64,000 bases of DNA from assembly GCA_050289485.1 (NCBI GenBank), contig JBNKFV010000017.1, forward strand, positions 62,001 to 126,000, in the 5' to 3' direction. The stretch's first letter is position 1. The number at the start of each line of letters is the position of its first letter. The position numbers and the translations under genes are program-made. Origin of the DNA: JBNKFV01 sp050289485. Its GTDB lineage: Bacteria > Pseudomonadota > Gammaproteobacteria > Pseudomonadales > Cellvibrionaceae. Shown piece by piece: positions 62,320 through 64,000 of the stretch. The notes beneath the pieces were generated by a model. The model did not search any database and was not told the DNA's origin. It was given only the letters and a program-made list of their open reading frames with translations.

Positions 62320-63714
62320 TTAACGTCCAAACCCGGGGGGTAAGCCGCCGCCGGGGGGCATTCCGCCACCGCCGCCCATCATACCGCCCAGGCCTCGCAT
62401 CATTTTGGCCATGCCGCCGCCCTTCATTTTCTTCATCATTTTGGCCATTTGCTTATGCTGCTTCAGCAACCGGTTCAAATCCTGTATTTGGGTACCAGAG
62501 CCTATGGTAATACGCCGCTTTCTAGACCCATTAAGCAGATCTGGGTTACGACGTTCAGCGGGAGTCATGGAGTTGATCATAGCTTCCATCTGTTTGAACT
62601 GCCCGCCCACATTGGCCTGCGATGCCACTTGCGCCATATTCCCCATACCCGGTAACTTTTCGAGCATGGCTGACATGCCACCCATATTGTTCATTTGCTG
62701 CAACTGCTCTTTCAGGTCATTGAGGTCGAAACGCTCCCCTTTCTTCACCTTATTAACCAGTTTTTCAGCCTTTTCTTTATCGATTTTTTGCTCAGCGTCT
62801 TCAATCAGGCTGAGTACGTCACCCATACCAAGAATACGCGAGGCAATACGATCCGGATGAAAAGGCTCCAGGGCGTCGACTTTTTCACCGACCCCCATAA
62901 ACTTAATGGGCTTGCCGGTAACATGGCGCACAGACAGTGCTGCACCGCCGCGGGCATCGCCATCGGCCTTGGTGAGAATCACACCGGTTAACGGTAACGC
63001 CTCATCAAACGCTTTGGCCGTATTCACCGCGTCTTGACCAATCATCGAGTCAATCACAAACAGGGTTTCTACCGGTTTAACCGCCGCATGAAGGTCTTTA
63101 ATTTCACCCATCAGGGTATCGTCGATATGCAAACGACCAGCAGTATCGACAATCACCACATCAAAAAACTGTTTGCGCCCGTGTTCGATAGCACCACTGG
63201 CAATGGCCACGGGCTTTTCGCTGGCGCTGGAAGGAAACCATTCCACACCTACTTCACTCGCCAGCGTTTTCAGCTGCTCGATAGCGGCCGGACGATAAAC
63301 GTCGGCACTCACCACCAACACTTTTTTCTTCTGGCGCTCTTTAAGGAAGCGCGCCAACTTGGCTACCGAGGTGGTTTTACCCGCACCTTGCAAACCGGCC
63401 ATCAAAATAACAGCTGGCGGCGTGGTAGAGAGGTTTAAGCCCTCATTGGCCTCCCCCATCACCGAGACCAACTCGCGCTCTACAATTTTCAGAAACTGCT
63501 GCCCTGGGTTGAGCGCACGAGACACCTCGCTACCAAGAGCACGCTTTTTAACCTGTGCAACGAAGGCTTTCACAACGGGCAGCGCCACATCGGCTTCGAG
63601 CAACGCTTTGCGCACTTCGCGCAGGGCACTTTGAATATTGCCTTCAGTCAGGCGAGCTTTACCGGTAATGGTTTTAAGCGTTTGTGATAACCGCTCGGAT
63701 AAACTGTCAAACAT
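62320..63714 (-). CDS. ffh: Ffh, signal recognition particle protein
   Basis: 464 residues. The N domain is a helical bundle; the G domain has GLQGAGKTTSVAKLA, VDTAGRLH and TKADGDARGG. The Met-rich M domain follows (about 330-430: MNNMGGMSAMLEKLPGMGNMAQV, then SRKRRITIGSGT). The tail is rich in Met and Gly (MMGGGGGMPPGGGLPPG). Ffh binds 4.5S RNA and signal sequences and docks with FtsY. It diverges from the CcsA-type gene. Confidence 0.98.
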   Translation of the reverse strand: MFDSLSERLSQTLKTITGKARLTEGNIQSALREVRKALLEADVALPVVKAFVAQVKKRALGSEVSRALNPGQQFLKIVERELVSVMGEANEGLNLSTTPPAVILMAGLQGAGKTTSVAKLARFLKERQKKKVLVVSADVYRPAAIEQLKTLASEVGVEWFPSSASEKPVAIASGAIEHGRKQFFDVVIVDTAGRLHIDDTLMGEIKDLHAAVKPVETLFVIDSMIGQDAVNTAKAFDEALPLTGVILTKADGDARGGAALSVRHVTGKPIKFMGVGEKVDALEPFHPDRIASRILGMGDVLSLIEDAEQKIDKEKAEKLVNKVKKGERFDLNDLKEQLQQMNNMGGMSAMLEKLPGMGNMAQVASQANVGGQFKQMEAMINSMTPAERRNPDLLNGSRKRRITIGSGTQIQDLNRLLKQHKQMAKMMKKMKGGGMAKMMRGLGGMMGGGGGMPPGGGLPPGFGR

Positions 63715-63918
63715 GGGTCGTCATTCACTCTACTGTAATTGCGTGGCACATTAGCTGGCGCAAGTATACCGAAAGCCAAGGGAAATGCACTGCATGGGGA
63801 GGATTGACACGGCTTTTACTGATTAAATTGCCCCACAAAGCGCACAACTGCACCTTCTAGCTTCATTTTAAAAGCGCCTTGTGACACACTTTCGCCTTTA
63901 TCCAGCAATACGGACATT

Positions 63919-64000
63919 ATGATTACGCTTACCTGTAACATCGCCGCCGCCATACTCTATTTCGGTGCGTCGCTTTACCAGATTATGCAATTGCGCCAGC
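63919..64000 (+). CDS. CcsA-family cytochrome c assembly-like membrane protein (partial, first 27 residues)
   Basis: The frame from ATG 63919 reads MITLTCNIAAAILYFGASLY and continues off the window. The first segment is a hydrophobic helix. Position opposite ffh is the usual place of the YpjD/CcsA-type inner membrane gene in gammaproteobacteria. Assignment rests mainly on this position. Confidence 0.55.
   Translation, partial: MITLTCNIAAAILYFGASLYQIMQLRQ

Overview
The window is a chromosomal stretch of a gammaproteobacterium. The blocks ppiD-hupB-lon-clpX-clpP-tig and ffh / rpsP-rimM-trmD-rplS, the Pseudomonas-type synthase FabY, the ccm operon followed by a FliK-like gene and an FlhB-tail gene, and tesA facing ybbA-ybbP all have that flavour. 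A marine Cellvibrionales/Pseudomonadales relative is my best guess. That is an inference from gene content; there is no rRNA here to confirm it.

Layout. 1-7418 (minus strand) is the protein quality-control block: trigger factor, ClpP, ClpX, Lon, HU-beta and the start of PpiD, with terminators after clpX and hupB and a candidate sigma-32 promoter for lon. A tRNA-Leu(TAG) and a perfect 22-bp hairpin follow. 7886-13822 is a fatty-acid block: fadB without an adjacent fadA, an XRE-cupin regulator, fabY, and a divergent GlxA-type AraC regulator. 13844-16364 holds a methyltransferase, an ibpA-type heat-shock gene whose ribosome binding site can be sequestered in a ROSE-like hairpin, a 267-bp MITE-like element just upstream of it, and an SDR-like epimerase. 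16470-22022 is ccmABCDEFG on the minus strand, ending in a terminator with no ccmH or ccmI. 22153-24193 carries the FliK-like and FlhB-tail genes. 24288-34681 is mostly housekeeping: sulfurtransferase, MsrA, Ppx, a membrane DnaJ-like protein, CmoM, GIY-YIG, a DTW-domain tRNA modifier, a PreP-like M16 protease, and a membrane MORN-repeat protein.

35023-44095 is the most accessory part. It has a CBS protein, a small unknown protein, a VOC protein, then tRNA-Cys and tRNA-Leu(TAA). The 3' end of that tRNA-Leu, with its downstream flank, is duplicated in direct orientation. Beyond it lie AhpD-like and NmrA-like genes divergent from an AraC regulator, a DUF6933-like protein, an Ada-like/AlkB-like alkylation-repair pair, two perfect inverted repeats and a very acidic small lipoprotein.

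44438-51764 holds a PIN-PhoH ATPase, ybbP-ybbA, tesA and recJ. tesA and recJ converge and overlap at their 3' ends. 51886-55615 is thrC, hom (TTG start) and dsbC. 55815-59916 is a leucine/isovalerate catabolic operon, liuR-liuB-liuC-liuA, with a palindromic operator but no liuD or liuE. 60128-63714 is the ribosomal operon and ffh, and 63919 begins a CcsA-family gene that runs off the window.

Most genes are conserved and ordinary. The observations I would follow up are the ROSE-like thermometer, the MITE-like element and its apparent short relatives, the tRNA-Leu duplication, the fatty-acid block, and the incomplete ccm and liu sets. I did not find a convincing new multi-gene system.
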